Source: Caryophanales bacterium UBA1424 (GTDB lineage Bacteria > Bacillota_I > Bacilli_A > RFN20 > CAG-826). From it: a DNA stretch of 7,442 nt. The notes beneath the pieces were generated by a model, which saw only the letters and a program-made list of their open reading frames with translations, was not told the origin of the DNA and did not search any database. Position numbers and translations under genes: made by a program. Shown here piece after piece: positions 1 to 6,736 of the stretch (position 1 is its first letter; each line of letters opens with the position of its first letter). The stretch is taken from the NCBI GenBank assembly GCA_002329705.1, contig DCUC01000057.1:1-7442 (forward strand), read 5' to 3'.

Positions 1-284
1 ATGTTGATATTTTTGCCGCGCCGAAAAATCATGATATCGATGAATAGTCCAAAGGCGATACCGAAGACCAAGCCGATCAAGATGGCGAGGATGTAATGGA
101 CGCTGTACTGCATGGCGAGATAGGCGACGACATAAGTTCCGGCGGCGGCGATGGCACCCTGCGCAAAGTTGGTCGTATTACTCGTGCGAAAAATCAGGGT
201 GATACCCATCGTCGCGATCATTGTCACGCAGATGGTCAAAAGCGATCCGGTTATCGTATTTAATAAGGACAGGAGTTGGGCCAT
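1..284 (-). CDS. livH: Branched-chain amino acid-type ABC transporter permease (LivH family), N-terminal part, cut by window edge
   Basis: The reading frame opens with ATG at 284 and stays open for 94 codons to the left edge, so only the N-terminal third of a usual LivH (about 290 residues) is present. Three hydrophobic stretches are visible, near residues 10-32, 40-58 and 63-87. Between the first two lies TNFAQG (residues 38-43), matching the NFAxG motif of LivH permeases, and the positively charged RRGK (88-91) follows the third segment as in the family. LivH is one of two inner-membrane subunits of HAAT-type importers that work with LivM, LivG, LivF and a periplasmic or lipoprotein binding protein. 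It begins 3 bases after the preceding stop, with GGGGA about 8 bases upstream, so it is probably cotranscribed with the acyl-CoA genes. The family imports branched-chain amino acids, other amino acids, amides or small carboxylates; the substrate here cannot be read from the sequence. Confidence 0.87.
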   Translation of the reverse strand, partial: MAQLLSLLNTITGSLLTICVTMIATMGITLIFRTSNTTNFAQGAIAAAGTYVVAYLAMQYSVHYILAILIGLVFGIAFGLFIDIMIFRRGKNIN

Positions 285-287
285 AGT

Positions 288-1307
288 TTATCCCCAGCGG
301 ATGATGTTGGCACTCCACACATAGCCGATACCGGCCGCGATCATGCAAACAACATCCCCATCTTTCACTTTTCCTTCTTTAAGCGCCAATTCCAGCGAGA
401 GAATTTGGTCAATCTGGCCGATGTGGCCATAGTCTTCAAGATAGATCGTCTGATCTTCGCGAAGACCGAGATCGGCAATCATTGCCGCGTGACCTGAGCG
501 CTTGATGTGGAGGATATCCAGGAATGTGATGTCTTTTCTTGTCAGTTTTGCTTGCTGTAACGATTCATCGATGCAACGATACCAGTTTGACATTGAGACT
601 TCGTTGAGTCGATCTTTCATCTTTTTGGCGTCCAGGAGGCGAAGAGATTTATAACCTTCTTCGATATTATCGGCGTTAAACGGCTTGGCAATGCCGCCGA
701 TTTCGACGCCGGCTGTTCTTGAAAGCGAACCATCGGCGATGATTTTACTGCCGAGAAGCAGGTTTTTGTCATGGCCGCGCTTTAAGATGATGGCGCCTCC
801 GCCAGCGCCCAAATTATACATCATCGACATATCCTTATCGGCATAGTCGACAAAGTCGCCGTTGCGGTATCCGCCGACGATCATAATCGTGTCGATGCTT
901 TTATCGGCCACGAGCATATCATGCGCGATTTTCATCGCCGAAACACATGTGCAGCAGCGGTTTTGAACATCGATGCCCCACGCGTTAATGGCGCCGATGC
1001 GGTCTTGAATATAAAGAGCCGAGGTAGTTAAAGGGTATTCCTTCCACTCCTCTCCGATGCATAAGATAACATCGATATCGAGAGGATCGATGCCGGTATT
1101 TTTTAAGCAGTTGAGAGCGGCTTTAGCACCCATTTCCTGCGTGCCGTCATCGGGTCCGGGAATGTATTTCTGGCGGATGCCGAGCTTATTGATAACTGCC
1201 TCTTCGCTCCAGACGCCATTCGTCTTGGCGGCGATTTCTTTGGCTGTCATCACTTGGCTAGGAAGATACGTTCCGACGCCGACGATGCCGACTTTGACTT
1301 TTTCCAT
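288..1307 (-). CDS. KAS III (FabH)-like thiolase-fold condensing enzyme with a Cys-His-His active site
   Basis: This 339-residue protein has the length and fold signature of 3-oxoacyl-ACP synthase III. Near the N-terminus are GIVGVGTYLP (7-16) and LGIRQKYI (42-49). The nucleophile region DVQNRCCTCVSAMKIA aligns with the FabH segment DISAACSGFLYALSIA and places the catalytic Cys at 118. His267 (LHIKR) aligns with the FabH PHQAN histidine. The FabH asparagine (GNTSAAS) is replaced by His295 in YGHIGQIDQ, so the third catalytic residue is His instead of Asn. The C-terminus GIGYVWSANIIRW matches the family's GGGFTWG end. It starts 10 bases after the reductase stop, and GGAAGAGG lies in the gap. 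In this operon it may condense or transfer an acyl-CoA, but neither substrate nor reaction can be assigned. HMG-CoA synthase is less likely because that family uses Cys-His-Glu. The family call is firm, the function open. Confidence 0.88.
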   Translation of the reverse strand: MEKVKVGIVGVGTYLPSQVMTAKEIAAKTNGVWSEEAVINKLGIRQKYIPGPDDGTQEMGAKAALNCLKNTGIDPLDIDVILCIGEEWKEYPLTTSALYIQDRIGAINAWGIDVQNRCCTCVSAMKIAHDMLVADKSIDTIMIVGGYRNGDFVDYADKDMSMMYNLGAGGGAIILKRGHDKNLLLGSKIIADGSLSRTAGVEIGGIAKPFNADNIEEGYKSLRLLDAKKMKDRLNEVSMSNWYRCIDESLQQAKLTRKDITFLDILHIKRSGHAAMIADLGLREDQTIYLEDYGHIGQIDQILSLELALKEGKVKDGDVVCMIAAGIGYVWSANIIRWG

Positions 1308-1317
1308 AGCCTCTTCC

Positions 1318-2037
1318 TTACAGTCTCATGCCGCCGTTAACTTCAAGGACCTGGCCAGTCACATAACTTGCTTCATCGCTAGCCAAGTAGAGAGCCGCAT
1401 CGGCGATTTCATGAGGCTGACCCAGGCGTTTTAACATAGTTAGCTCGGCAAATTTCTTCAATAAATCTTCAGGGACGGTTTTCATCATGTCGGTCATGAT
1501 GTAGCCGGGAGCGATGGCATTGCAGCGCACATTGGCCCCCTTGCGGGCGAATTCTTTGGCCCAGCTTTTGGTCATGCCGATGACGCCGGCTTTGCTGGCC
1601 GCATAGTTGGCTTGTCCGATATTGCCGTAGACGCCGACGACTGACGAGATATTGATGATGCTACCGTATCCGGCTTCTTCCATCTTCGGTCCAAAGACGC
1701 GCGTCATGTTAAAGACGCCTTTGAGATTAACCGAGATGACGAGGTCAAATTGCTCATCGGTCATTTTTCTGGTCATGGCATCGCGGGTTATGCCGGCATT
1801 GTTGACGAGAATGTCAGCTTTTCCGTATTTTGTAAATACGTATTCACCGAATTTTGCGACATCATCGCTATTGGCGACGTTTAATTTGTAAAACTCGACA
1901 TCGGGATGGCTGTAGGTGAGATCCATCATATCGACGGCGATGACCTTCGCTCCGTGTTTGGCGAAGAGTTCGCTCATCGCCTGTCCTAATCCTTTAGCCC
2001 CGCCGGTGACGATGGCCACTTTATTCTGCAGTCTCAT
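1318..2037 (-). CDS. fabG: Short-chain dehydrogenase/reductase, FabG/PhaB-like (3-oxoacyl-CoA or -ACP reductase)
   Basis: This is a complete 239-residue classical SDR. It shows the cofactor motif TGGAKGLG (11-18), NNAG (79-82), Asn104, and the catalytic Ser132, Tyr145 and Lys149 in ISSVVG and NYAASKAG. The C-terminal ASYVTGQVLEVNGGM is typical of FabG. FabG and PhaB enzymes reduce 3-oxoacyl thioesters to the (R)-3-hydroxy form. Beside a thiolase and a MaoC hydratase, the likely substrate is acetoacetyl-CoA, although an acyl-ACP role cannot be excluded. Asp36 at the end of the second beta strand (VIAVD) is the position that usually selects NADH over NADPH in SDRs, so NADH is predicted. The start is well supported: AGGAGG at 2051-2046 lies 8 bases before the ATG. 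The 31-base gap to the thiolase is the largest in the operon. A dedicated biosynthetic FabG would normally sit among fab genes, which are absent here. Confidence 0.93.
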   Translation of the reverse strand: MRLQNKVAIVTGGAKGLGQAMSELFAKHGAKVIAVDMMDLTYSHPDVEFYKLNVANSDDVAKFGEYVFTKYGKADILVNNAGITRDAMTRKMTDEQFDLVISVNLKGVFNMTRVFGPKMEEAGYGSIINISSVVGVYGNIGQANYAASKAGVIGMTKSWAKEFARKGANVRCNAIAPGYIMTDMMKTVPEDLLKKFAELTMLKRLGQPHEIADAALYLASDEASYVTGQVLEVNGGMRL

Positions 2038-2068
2038 TTTTCATTCCTCCTTTATTGATAAAAAATGA

Positions 2069-3274
2069 TTATATTTTCTTAAAGATGATGGCTGTGCCCA
2101 TCCCGCCACCGATGCAAAGAGAGGCGAGCCCGAGTTTGAAATCGTGTCTTTGCATGATATGGAGCAGCGTGACGCTGATTCGGGCTCCGGAAGCGCCGAC
2201 GGGGTGGCCGAGGGCAATCGCACCGCCCTGAAGATTGGTCTTGGCCAGCAACTCGTCAAAACCGATGTCGTGTTCTTCAGCAAGACTCTTGAGGACGCCG
2301 AGACTCTGCGCGGCAAATGCCTCGTTCAGCTCGATGACATCCATGTCTTTTAATTTATATCCGCTTCTTTTCATAACATCGCGGATGGCGGCGACAGGCC
2401 CGAGGCCCATATATTGGGGATCGACGCCGCCCTGGCCGATGCCGACGATTTCAGCTAGTGGTTTAAGATGATGCTTTTGAACAGCTTCCTCACTCATCAG
2501 CATTAAAAATGCTGCTCCGTCGTTGATACCCGATGAGTTTCCGGCCGTGACGCTTCCGTCTTTAACAAAAGCGGGGCGAAGAGCGGCCAGTTTTTCCAAA
2601 TTCGTCGTCCGATTAGGATACTCATCGCGGTTAAAGATGATGTCGCCTTTACGGTCTTTGATGGTGATAGGAACGATTTCGTCATCGAACAAGCCCGCAT
2701 CGACAGCTTTGATGGCCTTGACTTGCGAGGCATAGGCAAACTGATCTTGTTCCTGACGGCTCAAAGCGAATTTTACGGCGATGTTTTCAGCCGTGACGCC
2801 CATGTGGACTTGCGAATAGGCATCGGTCAGAGCATCGTAGATCATATGATCGGTAAGTTTAACATCGCCCATTTTAATGCCACCGCGAACGGCAGACGGG
2901 ACTAAGTGCGGAGCGCGAGTCATAGACTCGATGCCGCCGGCGATGACGATTTCATCAAAGCCGTCGCGAATGGCGGTGTAGCCCGTCAGGACGGATTTCA
3001 TCCCCGAACCGCAGAGCATGTTAATCGAATAAGCCGGTACTTCAACCGGTATGCCGGCTTTGATTGAGACTTGACGTCCGGGACCTTGGCCGAGGCCGGC
3101 CGAAAGGACATTGCCGACGATTACTTCGCTGACATCCGTCCCTGCAACTTTGGTCGCGCTGAGCAAGGCCTTGACGACTTCGGCGCCGAAATCGGTCGCA
3201 TCAATTGTTTTGAGCGATCCGAGCATTGAACCGGTGGCAGTTCTTTTCGCGGCAACTACATAGACTTTTTTCAT
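2069..3274 (-). CDS. thlA: Acetyl-CoA C-acetyltransferase (biosynthetic-type thiolase)
   Basis: This 401-residue protein has the full length of type II thiolases and every catalytic element. Cys88 in NMLCGSGMKSV is the acyl-accepting nucleophile, NEAFA spans 317-321, His357 lies in GGAIALGHPVGASGAR, and Cys387 in CIGGGMG is the proton-transferring cysteine. The enzyme interconverts two acetyl-CoA with acetoacetyl-CoA plus CoA in the cytosol. Chain-length preference cannot be read exactly, but the overall resemblance is to acetoacetyl-CoA thiolases (ThlA, AtoB, PhaA). The start is ATG with AAGGAG about 10 bases upstream, and that Shine-Dalgarno overlaps the etfA stop codon. It sits between etfA and the reductase, and would supply the reductase's substrate in synthesis or cleave acetoacetyl-CoA in degradation. 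No anomaly was seen. Confidence 0.95.
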   Translation of the reverse strand: MKKVYVVAAKRTATGSMLGSLKTIDATDFGAEVVKALLSATKVAGTDVSEVIVGNVLSAGLGQGPGRQVSIKAGIPVEVPAYSINMLCGSGMKSVLTGYTAIRDGFDEIVIAGGIESMTRAPHLVPSAVRGGIKMGDVKLTDHMIYDALTDAYSQVHMGVTAENIAVKFALSRQEQDQFAYASQVKAIKAVDAGLFDDEIVPITIKDRKGDIIFNRDEYPNRTTNLEKLAALRPAFVKDGSVTAGNSSGINDGAAFLMLMSEEAVQKHHLKPLAEIVGIGQGGVDPQYMGLGPVAAIRDVMKRSGYKLKDMDVIELNEAFAAQSLGVLKSLAEEHDIGFDELLAKTNLQGGAIALGHPVGASGARISVTLLHIMQRHDFKLGLASLCIGGGMGTAIIFKKI

Positions 3275-3289
3275 ACTTTTCTGTTCTCC

Positions 3290-4273
3290 TTAAAGTGCAT
3301 TCTTTTCAATTTCTTCTTTTAGAAGCGGCAAAATTTGATTGATGTCGCCGACGATGCCGAGATCAGCTACTGAGAAGATCGAAGCGGTCCGGTCTTTATT
3401 GACGGCGATGATGTAGTCGCTTTCTTCCATGCCGGCCAGGTGCTGAACGGCACCGGAGATGCCAAGTGCTAGATAGAGTTCAGGGCGCACCGTTTTGCCG
3501 GTCTGCCCCACTTGCCGATCGGGATTAATTTTTCCGCAGTCAACTAGCGATCGTGAGCAGGAATATGTTCCCTTGATTAGTCCGGCGAGATATTGGGCGG
3601 TTTTGAGATTCTCGTCACCGCCGATTCCGCGGCCGATTGATATGAGAATTTTTGCTTCTTCGATATTGGCAATCTCTTGGGTGGCCACCACTTCTTCAAG
3701 TACCTCAACGCGCGGCTTATCAACTGCGACATCGAGATGGATGACATTTACCAGTCGGCCTTTGTTAGCGCCGATGCGCGCCATGACGCCCGGTCGGACA
3801 GTCGACATCTGCGGGCGGTGTTCGGGGCAGATGATGGTAGCAAAAAGATTCCCGCCAAAAGCCGGACGCGTCATGAAAAGAGAACCGTTTACGTCGATTT
3901 CGAGTTTGGTGCAGTCGGCGGTTAAGCCGGTGCCGAGGCGGGCAGAGAGGCGCGGGGCTAAATCGCGACCGATGGAGGTCGCCCCTAAAAGGATGACATT
4001 CGGATTCACGGTGGTGATGATTTTTTCAAAAGCCCTGGCATAGGCATCAGTTAAATAATATTTAAGATTTGAATTATCGACCGAATAGATAAGATCGATG
4101 TCGAAAGTTTTCAAGTCCTCGATGAGCCCGGACAAATTGCTGCCGACGATGCCGGCGACGACATGCCCTCCGGAGACATCGGCTAAATCGCGGGCGGCCC
4201 CGAGGAGTTCCAGCGATACTTTTTGAATCTTGCCATCGCGGACTTCAATAAAAGTTAGAATGTCTTTGTTCAC
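3290..4273 (-). CDS. etfA: Electron transfer flavoprotein, alpha subunit
   Basis: This 327-residue EtfA carries the N-terminal domain shared with EtfB and a C-terminal FAD-binding domain. Visible motifs are LLGATSIGRDLAPRL (95-109), RPAFGGNLFATI (136-147), GRGIGGDENL (214-223), SRSLVD (240-245), DRQVGQTGKTV (252-262) and GISGAVQHLAGM (271-282). These are the FAD contacts of the family, and RPAFGGN is typical of clostridial-type EtfA. No N-terminal iron-sulfur extension is present. With EtfB it forms the soluble heterodimer that exchanges electrons with acyl-CoA dehydrogenase. Translation starts at GTG 4273-4271: AGGAGG lies 8 bases upstream and no better ATG is placed to use it. The start follows the etfB stop by 12 bases. 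Transcription order etfB-etfA matches clostridial bcd operons. Confidence 0.95.
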   Translation of the reverse strand: MNKDILTFIEVRDGKIQKVSLELLGAARDLADVSGGHVVAGIVGSNLSGLIEDLKTFDIDLIYSVDNSNLKYYLTDAYARAFEKIITTVNPNVILLGATSIGRDLAPRLSARLGTGLTADCTKLEIDVNGSLFMTRPAFGGNLFATIICPEHRPQMSTVRPGVMARIGANKGRLVNVIHLDVAVDKPRVEVLEEVVATQEIANIEEAKILISIGRGIGGDENLKTAQYLAGLIKGTYSCSRSLVDCGKINPDRQVGQTGKTVRPELYLALGISGAVQHLAGMEESDYIIAVNKDRTASIFSVADLGIVGDINQILPLLKEEIEKNAL

Positions 4274-4281
4274 CGTGTGGC

Positions 4282-4287
4282 CCTCCT
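4282..4287 (-). promoter_or_regulatory. Ribosome binding site that fixes the GTG start of etfA, overlapping the etfB stop
   Basis: AGGAGG on the minus strand shares its first two bases with the TAG stop of etfB (4288-4286) and lies 8 bases before the GTG of etfA. The overlap suggests translational coupling, which would help keep the two subunits equal. Confidence 0.85.
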
Positions 4288-5068
4288 AGATGATGTGGCG
4301 CTTCTTCATCGTATCGATGATGGCCTTAACGGCCTCGCGTGGTTCGACTTCGAGAAGATTCTTTTGCTTATCGACAACTTTGTTCCAAGTCGATTTGACT
4401 TTGGTCGGCGATCCTTTTAAACCGAGTTTTGTGGTGTCGACGATGATGTCGGATGCTCCTTTTAATTCGACGCTTTCGGTCTCCGTGGCTTCGATGAGTC
4501 GGCCGACATGAAGCGAGCGCGGTTTGGCGGCATCGCCCAAGATTGTCACCAGCAAGGGAGCGGTGGCTTTTAAGGTTTGATAGCGATCTTCAAATTGGCG
4601 GACGGCGATAAAATAACCGTCCTCGAACTTGAGACTATTAACATAAGAGATTTGCGGAATACCAAGATGCTCGGCAATCTGCGGTCCGACTTGAGCAGTA
4701 TCACCATCGATGGCCTGGCGGCCGGTGATGATTAAGTCGTATTCGAGCGTCTTTAATAAACCGGCAAGAGTCAGGGAAGTGGCTAGGGAATCGCTTCCGG
4801 CAAAAAGCCGATCGGTCAGGAGGATGGCGCGGTCAGCCCCCATTGCCAGGGCTTCATAAAGTACTTTTTTAGCCTGGGGTGGACCCATCGAAACGACGGT
4901 GATGTGAGCTTGATGGGCGTCTTTGAGGCAAAGGGCGAATTCGAGTCCGACTTTGTCATCGGGATTCATGATTGAAACGGCGCCTTCGCGATTGAGGGTA
5001 CCGGTGACGGGATCGATTTTGATCTCGGTCGTGTTCGGAACTTGTTTGATACAGACGATTATTTTCAT
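4286..5068 (-). CDS. etfB: Electron transfer flavoprotein, beta subunit, resembling electron-bifurcating EtfB
   Basis: This 260-residue EtfB begins with CIKQVPNT (6-13) and DPVTGTLNREG (19-29), and carries VSMGPPQAKKVLYEALAMGAD (59-79), DRLFAGSDSLATS (86-98) and GRQAIDGDTAQVGP (116-129). The last motif is the nucleotide-binding loop. In mitochondrial and Paracoccus-type EtfB, which bind AMP, it reads KQAIDDDCNQTGQ. The GDTAQVGP version is found in EtfB of clostridial and Acidaminococcus-type bifurcating complexes, where a second FAD replaces AMP. From this I infer that the protein may bind the bifurcating FAD and take electrons from NADH. It starts 5 bases after the dehydrogenase stop, and GAGG forms part of the last codon and stop region of that gene. 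The dehydrogenase-etfB-etfA order supports a physical Bcd-EtfAB complex. Confidence 0.95.
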   Translation of the reverse strand: MKIIVCIKQVPNTTEIKIDPVTGTLNREGAVSIMNPDDKVGLEFALCLKDAHQAHITVVSMGPPQAKKVLYEALAMGADRAILLTDRLFAGSDSLATSLTLAGLLKTLEYDLIITGRQAIDGDTAQVGPQIAEHLGIPQISYVNSLKFEDGYFIAVRQFEDRYQTLKATAPLLVTILGDAAKPRSLHVGRLIEATETESVELKGASDIIVDTTKLGLKGSPTKVKSTWNKVVDKQKNLLEVEPREAVKAIIDTMKKRHII

Positions 5069-5073
5069 CTTTA

Positions 5074-6210
5074 TTACCTCAAAACCGCCGCGGAAATAAC
5101 CATTCTTTGCACTTCCGAGGTTCCTTCGTAGATTTCTGTGATTTTAGCATCGCGCATCATGCGCTCAACAGCGTATTCTCGAGTGTAACCGTACCCCCCA
5201 TGTAACTGAACGGCCTTATTGGTAACCATCATCGCCGTTTCAGAGGAGAAGAGTTTGGCCATGGCCGCGTCTTTTGATAAGGTTTTGGCTTTTTGCTCTT
5301 TTGAGGTAATCGCCCGCTCGACTAATAGACGGGCGGCGTCGATATGGGTGGCCATGTCGGCGATCTGAAATTGCGTATTTTGAAAAGCGGAGAGCGGACG
5401 CCCGAATTGCTTTCGCTCCTGAACATAGTTCACCGTCTCACGGAGGGCGCCTTCAGCGATGCCGAGGGCTTGGGCAGCGATGCCGATGCGGCCGCCGTCA
5501 AGCGTTTTCATCGCAACTTTAAAACCTTCGCCGACGGGACCGAGGATATTCGCCTTTGGCACGCGGACATTTTGCATGATCAATTCGCAAGTCGAAGAAC
5601 CGCGAATGCCCATCTTAGCTTCTTTTTTACCGACGCTGAAGCCGGGCATGTCGGCTTCGACGATAAAAGCGGTGATGCCTTTGATACCCTTGCTCTTGTC
5701 GGTCATGGCAAAGATGAGATAGACATGGGCATAACCGGCGTTGGTGATAAATATTTTTGTTCCGTTGAGAATGTAGGAGTCGCCATCTTCAATGGCTACC
5801 GTCTGCTGATTAGAAGCATCCGTGCCGGCGTTTGGTTCGGTGAGACCAAAGGCGCCGAGCCATTCTCCATTAGCTAACTTTGGGAGATATTTTTGCTTTT
5901 GCTCTTCGCTTCCGAGCTCGGCTATGGGAGCGGTGCAAAGCGAGACGTGCGCCGACAAGATGGCGCCGGTCGTCGCACAATACGAGGATATTTCGCGAAC
6001 GGCGTTAATATACATTTTATAATCGCCGCCGGCACCGCCATAGGCTTTGGGGATGATGATGCCGAGGAGACCGGCTTTACCCATCTTTTCAATGGTTTCG
6101 CTCGGAAAGCGCTCTTCTTCATCGATTTGCGTGGCTAAAGGTTTGACTTGCTTGAGGGCAAATTCTTTGATGAAGTCATTAAATAGTTCGTATCTCAAAA
6201 TTGTGTCCAT
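5074..6210 (-). CDS. bcd: Short-chain acyl-CoA dehydrogenase, butyryl-CoA dehydrogenase type
   Basis: This 378-residue acyl-CoA dehydrogenase is full length for the short-chain group. It has the first family signature GAFGLTEPNAGTD (119-131), the beta-domain motif GTKIFITNAGYAHVY, the stretch MKTLDGGRIGIAAQALGIAEGA and the second signature around QFGRPLSAFQ. The catalytic base is Glu362 in IYEGTSEVQR, the position used by short- and medium-chain enzymes. The FAD enzyme oxidises or, with EtfAB, forms the alpha-beta bond of a short acyl-CoA. Strong overall resemblance to clostridial Bcd makes butyryl-CoA/crotonyl-CoA the best guess, but branched short acyl-CoAs remain possible next to a Liv-type transporter. 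It starts at ATG 3 bases after the hydratase stop, with GAGG 6 bases upstream formed by the last codon of that gene. Confidence 0.94.
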   Translation of the reverse strand: MDTILRYELFNDFIKEFALKQVKPLATQIDEEERFPSETIEKMGKAGLLGIIIPKAYGGAGGDYKMYINAVREISSYCATTGAILSAHVSLCTAPIAELGSEEQKQKYLPKLANGEWLGAFGLTEPNAGTDASNQQTVAIEDGDSYILNGTKIFITNAGYAHVYLIFAMTDKSKGIKGITAFIVEADMPGFSVGKKEAKMGIRGSSTCELIMQNVRVPKANILGPVGEGFKVAMKTLDGGRIGIAAQALGIAEGALRETVNYVQERKQFGRPLSAFQNTQFQIADMATHIDAARLLVERAITSKEQKAKTLSKDAAMAKLFSSETAMMVTNKAVQLHGGYGYTREYAVERMMRDAKITEIYEGTSEVQRMVISAAVLR

Positions 6211-6213
6211 AAA

Positions 6214-6618
6214 TTACCTCACGAGGATGGTGGCGGTGCCGGTGATTACGCTCTTGCCGTCTTGATTGATGGCGGTCGTCGCCAGTTTAACGATTCTTTT
6301 ATCTTCGCGAAGTTCGATAACTTCAACTTCGGCGGTGATCGTGTCGTTTAAGAAGACCGGGGCGACAAACCGCAAATCCTGACCGAGATAGATGCTGCCT
6401 TCACCGGGGAGGCGGGTCCCCAAAACGGCCGAGAATAAACTCGCCACTAACATACCGTGGGCCACGCGATGATGAAAAACGCTTTTTTGCGCGACTTCTT
6501 CATTAATATGAAGCGGATTATAATCAGTTGATAATTGGGCAAAAGCATCGACTTGCTCAGCGGTGATTCGCTTGCTGATCGAAGCTTTCATTCCTCGTTT
6601 TAATTCTTCAAATCTCAC
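6214..6618 (-). CDS. MaoC-family (R)-specific enoyl-CoA hydratase, PhaJ-like
   Basis: This 134-residue hot-dog-fold protein is the size of single-domain PhaJ. It carries the hydratase-2 motif with Asp32 and His37 in LSTDYNPLHIN, corresponding to Asp31 and His36 of Aeromonas PhaJ, followed by VAHGMLVASLFSAVLGTRLPG and the YLGQDLRF/PVFLND segments. The family hydrates trans-2-enoyl-CoA to (R)-3-hydroxyacyl-CoA, or the reverse. The chosen start is GTG at 6618-6616, because GGAGGA at 6630-6625 lies 6 bases upstream and the family similarity begins there (MRFEELKRGM). An in-frame ATG at 6675 would add 19 residues unlike the family, would place this ribosome site inside the gene, and has no comparable site of its own. 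As first gene of the operon it provides an (R)-specific dehydration step that fits the FabG-like reductase. No (S)-specific crotonase is in the window. Confidence 0.92.
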   Translation of the reverse strand: MRFEELKRGMKASISKRITAEQVDAFAQLSTDYNPLHINEEVAQKSVFHHRVAHGMLVASLFSAVLGTRLPGEGSIYLGQDLRFVAPVFLNDTITAEVEVIELREDKRIVKLATTAINQDGKSVITGTATILVR

Positions 6619-6624
6619 GGGATA

Positions 6625-6630
6625 TCCTCC
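6625..6630 (-). promoter_or_regulatory. Ribosome binding site that fixes the GTG start of the hydratase
   Basis: GGAGGA on the minus strand ends 6 bases before GTG 6618-6616. It is the only strong site near this gene and argues against the upstream in-frame ATG at 6675. Confidence 0.85.
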
Positions 6631-6688
6631 AAGTAATGATGGGTAGTGTCGCAGGGTTATCGGAAAACGGAGCAAATGGCAAACAATG

Positions 6689-6716
6689 ATTATATGTTGA
6701 AAACTGGATGAGCCAA
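6689..6716 (-). promoter_or_regulatory. Possible second operon promoter (P2) downstream of O1
   Basis: On the minus strand TTGGCT (6716-6711, four of six) is followed after 16 bases by a perfect TATAAT (6694-6689). It lies outside O1 and the cre-like site, so it could give expression independent of both. AT-rich leaders often contain chance TATAAT words, so confidence is modest. Confidence 0.35.
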
Positions 6717-6736
6717 TTTTATAAATTGAGACAAAT

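Noticed and set aside
1057..1434. Open frame of 125 codons on the plus strand spanning two genes
   Set aside because: It is antisense to the KAS III-like gene and the reductase, with no ribosome site or recognisable motif.
2041..2316. Open frame of 91 codons on the minus strand at the thiolase end
   Set aside because: It overlaps the thiolase in another frame, through the region encoding its catalytic His and Cys. Only the thiolase frame gives family motifs.
3495..4043. Open frame of 182 codons on the plus strand
   Set aside because: It lies wholly inside etfA in antisense, has no ribosome site or family resemblance, and its composition mirrors etfA codons.
5344..5877. Open frame of 177 codons on the plus strand
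   Set aside because: It is antisense to the acyl-CoA dehydrogenase, whose catalytic motifs are intact, and resembles no protein family.
6619..6675. N-terminal extension of the hydratase from an ATG at 6675
   Set aside because: The added 19 residues do not match MaoC proteins and would contain the strong GGAGGA site that precedes the GTG start.
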